NCBI GenBank assembly: GCA_021229015.1
Contig: CM037788.1
Location: 43,444,696 to 43,508,695, forward strand
Length of the DNA: 64,000 nucleotides
Direction: 5' to 3'
Source: Solen grandis
Taxonomy: Eukaryota > Mollusca > Bivalvia > Adapedonta > Solenidae
Shown here in pieces: positions 61,641-64,000 of the stretch. Numbering within the stretch: the first letter of the stretch is position 1; every line of letters starts with the position of its first letter. Below the pieces are notes generated by a model that was not told the origin of the DNA, ran no database searches, and worked only from the letters and a program-made list of their open reading frames with translations. A program made the translations under genes and the position numbers.

Positions 61641-62766
61641 TATCTTATTGTGAGTTATCTGTCTTGCTCATAATCAGTGAAGGATAGTGTTAAAGGGAAT
61701 CAAATAGTAGTAAGTACATATTTCATATACCTGTTTTAAAGTCAGATGTATTTAATTCTTTTTTTTTTTCATTCTTAAGAAAGTAATATTACTTTTTTCA
61801 CATGTAATTTAAGTTAGTTTAATAGAACTAATGAAGGCATTTTCAGACTGAAGCCAAATCCTCCATTTACAGAGAGTACTTATCCTGTTAAATCAAATGT
61901 AAGGCTTCAGAAAATTAGGAAATTAAGCTTATTTGTAGATTACTTTCCAACTAACATACTAAGAGGAAAGACGCATGCTGGTGAGAAACCTCAAGTCAGC
62001 ATGCCAGCTGATATTTTAGCACCGAGGTGCAAAGCCTTACACTGATTGATACTGAGTGATTAGAGAAGATTGGACCATCATAGGGATATACTGACAGAAT
62101 ATCTAGCACAGAGATAAACTTGAAAATGATTATCTGAGTCAGAAATCACGATTACATAACAACTTTTGTTATTATTGATGTGACCTGCCATAATCCAATT
62201 AGGGGAAGATGAAAGAATTTTCACCTGCTCCGTGTCTTTTTCCACCTATTTAGCTTGCTTGATGTGACTACTAATCTGATACTTGCAGATGTGCTAGATG
62301 TGTGTCAGTTTCACTGAGGGTAGGAAAAAGTAGGGGAATAATTGTTGCATAACAAGAGGTAGACCTATAATAGGAAGCTAGCTGTGATCAGAGAGGGGAA
62401 AGAGAAAGAGAAAGAAAGAGAGTCAGTCTAAAAATCTACAAGAAATATCTTTGAAAAAAAAAAAAAGATATTCAGCATTGATGGGGATTAAATTAATGTA
62501 GAAATAGAATGGTTATGTGATGTTGAATATCCCCTCCATCACAATCAGCAGAGTATTATTTATTTTAACAAAGCATACTACATTTGTTTAACCAACTTAC
62601 AGTCACACGAACATGATGATTCAAATTATACTATACTAATATTCAACCCAAAACAGGTCTCATTGTGCATCTTTTTTACAGTCATAAATCGTTTAATTTA
62701 TTTACAAACAATGCTGTGTGGGCTACTGTACTGTACTATACTGTACTTGTTTTTGTTCAATACTAA
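61641..62766. other. No gene recognised
   Basis: AT-rich with a GA-rich patch at 62394-62423. Nothing recognised. Confidence 0.6.
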
Positions 62767-62983
62767 TTAACCTTGACAATGCTGTAGACACTAATGTGAC
62801 TAGCTGCCTTCGCGGCCAGTGCAGACCAAGATTTGTCTGTGCAATCATGCAATCTGATCATGGTCTGCACTGTTCACTTATCTGTCAGTAAATTTTCAGC
62901 AAGCACCCCCAAAAAAACTTAAAGGTACAGTCCAAAATGAGAAAGGAGAAGTCCAAAAAAAAAAATAGCATGGTTAGGGTTAA
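62767..62983. mobile_element. TTAA-flanked inverted-repeat element
   Basis: TTAACCTTGACAATGC at the left and ATGGTTAGGGTTAA at the right, with TTAA on both sides. An internal inverted pair, AGTGCAGACCAAGAT / ATCATGGTCTGCACT, lies near 62818 and 62860. Non-coding. Confidence 0.65.
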
Positions 62984-63330
62984 AAGGACATGGATTTTAT
63001 CCATAGCTTTCAATATGTTCTGACTTGACATTGTTACCATATTGTTTAACTTGGCATAAATGAATGGTAGAGGGTTTAACAGATGAAAGAAGAGTATTGG
63101 CAATGCTCCCAGCTGTGTTATTATGGATATGTCTGCTTTTACAAGAACTTGGGGACTCTTAGACGCAGTAGTTTGTTTGATGCATCTGATACCAAATCTG
63201 TTTTAATTTGCAAGAATGTGTCTTAAAGGAATTGTTCTTCCAATATAATCATTATTTTTGTAGTTTGTACTTTTCTTGGGTCGCCTAGAGTGCCAAAGGA
63301 ATGTTTGAGCTTACAATATAAGTGTAATAA

Positions 63331-63398
63331 GGGTGAGAGGGAAACTAGGCTAAATGCATATATTTATATAAGCAATTAGCCTAGTTTTGCTCTCACCC
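63331..63398. repeat. Long hairpin with 23-bp arms
   Basis: GGGTGAGAGGGAAACTAGGC TAA (63331-63353) pairs with TTAGCCTAGTTTTGCTCTCA CCC (63376-63398) with two mismatches; a 22-base AT-rich loop lies between. Confidence 0.85.
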
Positions 63399-63454
63399 CT
63401 CAGTATGAAGATCAGAATTATATACGTATTAATGCAGCCTGCTGGTGAACCTCC

Positions 63455-63615
63455 ATTTACCAGAGGGTCTCCTCTGTTTGCTCCTACAATATTGTAGCTC
63501 AGATTCTACAGTGTTTACGGTAAAGACAAATCCATTGTTCCATTTAAAGTGAAGTAAATTAATATTCATCATGTCATAAATTTGTACATGCATATTCATG
63601 AGGCAAATAGTAAAA
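63455..63615 (+). mobile_element. Family A element, copy A9, 5'-truncated
   Basis: Starts at GGGTCTCCTCTGTTTGCTCC, then ACAATATTGTAGCTCAGATT and ATGCATATTCATGAGGCAAA (63588). The left terminal repeat is absent. Confidence 0.7.
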
Positions 63616-63654
63616 GCCAGATTACTGGTAGCTTTTGAGACATGCACATTTTGG

Positions 63655-63910
63655 TCTGGATATACCTCCCGCACAACGAAGTTGTAAGGAGGGTATACTG
63701 GATTCAGCTTGTCTGTCTGTCGGTTTCTTTGTCTGGGCCGTAACTCAAAAAGTATAAAAGGCATCAAGATGAAACTTCATATGTGGATAGATCTCATTGA
63801 GGGGGAGTGCAGTGACCAAGAACTATTACCCTCATTCGTGTCATTTTAAAATTACTGTGACAAAGAGGCATGCGGGGGGTATTTGCGCCATGACAATGGC
63901 AGATCTAGTT
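63655..63910 (+). repeat. Dispersed element K2
   Basis: The hairpin start ATACCTCCCGCACAACG..GTTGTAAGGAGGGTAT is followed by ACTGGATTCAGCTTGTCTG, CGTAACTCAAAAAGTAT and GATGAAACTTCATATGTGGA. It ends near CATGCGGGGGGTATTTGC. A minus-strand frame here is not a gene. Confidence 0.65.
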
Positions 63911-64000
63911 TGATACTGTTTTCATATATAAAACTTTGATATTTCATGTCATTTTGTTTATACTCATATTTTTTACTGACAAAATAAAAGTAAGATGTGA

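Noticed and set aside
63429..63767. 112-codon minus-strand frame
   Set aside because: Spans family A copy A9 and element K2; no protein motif.

Overview
The window is eukaryotic, AT-rich, intron-bearing genomic DNA, most probably from a bivalve mollusc. The taxon is an inference. It rests on the dense mix of short non-autonomous repeats of a kind I associate with bivalve genomes, on the small cysteine-rich chitin-binding secreted protein, and on the clan-4 cytochrome P450. Two 100-base N runs (25,836-25,935 and 37,035-37,134) mark assembly joins, so order and orientation across them are not guaranteed. Nothing prokaryotic or viral is visible.

Real coding sequence is sparse. (1) 28,292-30,349 (+): a complete four-exon gene for a 137-residue secreted protein with two consecutive six-cysteine chitin-binding type 2 (CBM14/peritrophin-like) domains. 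(2) 32,973-36,563 (-): the five 3'-terminal exons of a CYP4-type cytochrome P450 (232 residues, from before the I-helix to the stop codon), with all core motifs intact. The 5' half is missing and the second N gap lies about 470 bases upstream. (3) 43,717-43,840 (+): one well-conserved internal exon of molybdenum cofactor sulfurase (MOCOS). (4) 25,980-26,575 (-): a decayed Tc1-like transposase split by a SINE.

The rest is repeat-dominated. There are TTAA-flanked, terminally inverted MITEs (piggyBac-like signature) at 18.4, 51.1, 52.0 and 53.9 kb, plus relatives at 57.6 and 62.8 kb. A larger family (A) has at least nine copies and similar CCTTTACCTCA-type ends. A tRNA-headed SINE family has about ten full or partial copies. 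Composite elements ending in GCTCACCTGAG / CTCAGGTGAGC lie at 2.3, 10.4 and 35.7 kb, and GTGTCACCTGCTG elements at 3.7, 11.1, 50.3 and 57.2 kb. There is a roughly 3.2-kb satellite of a 26-bp unit (44.4-47.6 kb), and a roughly 1.4-kb array of a 59-bp unit that is an amplified internal segment of a SINE (22.4-23.8 kb).

The most notable pattern is that interspersed elements repeatedly turn into tandem arrays. The SINE at 22.3 kb and three separate family A copies (12.9, 16.8, 53.2 kb) have each amplified a different internal segment. Other points are a decayed duplicate exon inside a P450 intron, MITE-inside-MITE and SINE-inside-MITE nesting with visible target duplications, perfect RFX X-box palindromes carried by a repeat, and a POU-dimer-like palindrome at the end of family A. 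The three genes show no functional linkage; they are ordinary neighbours in an animal chromosome.
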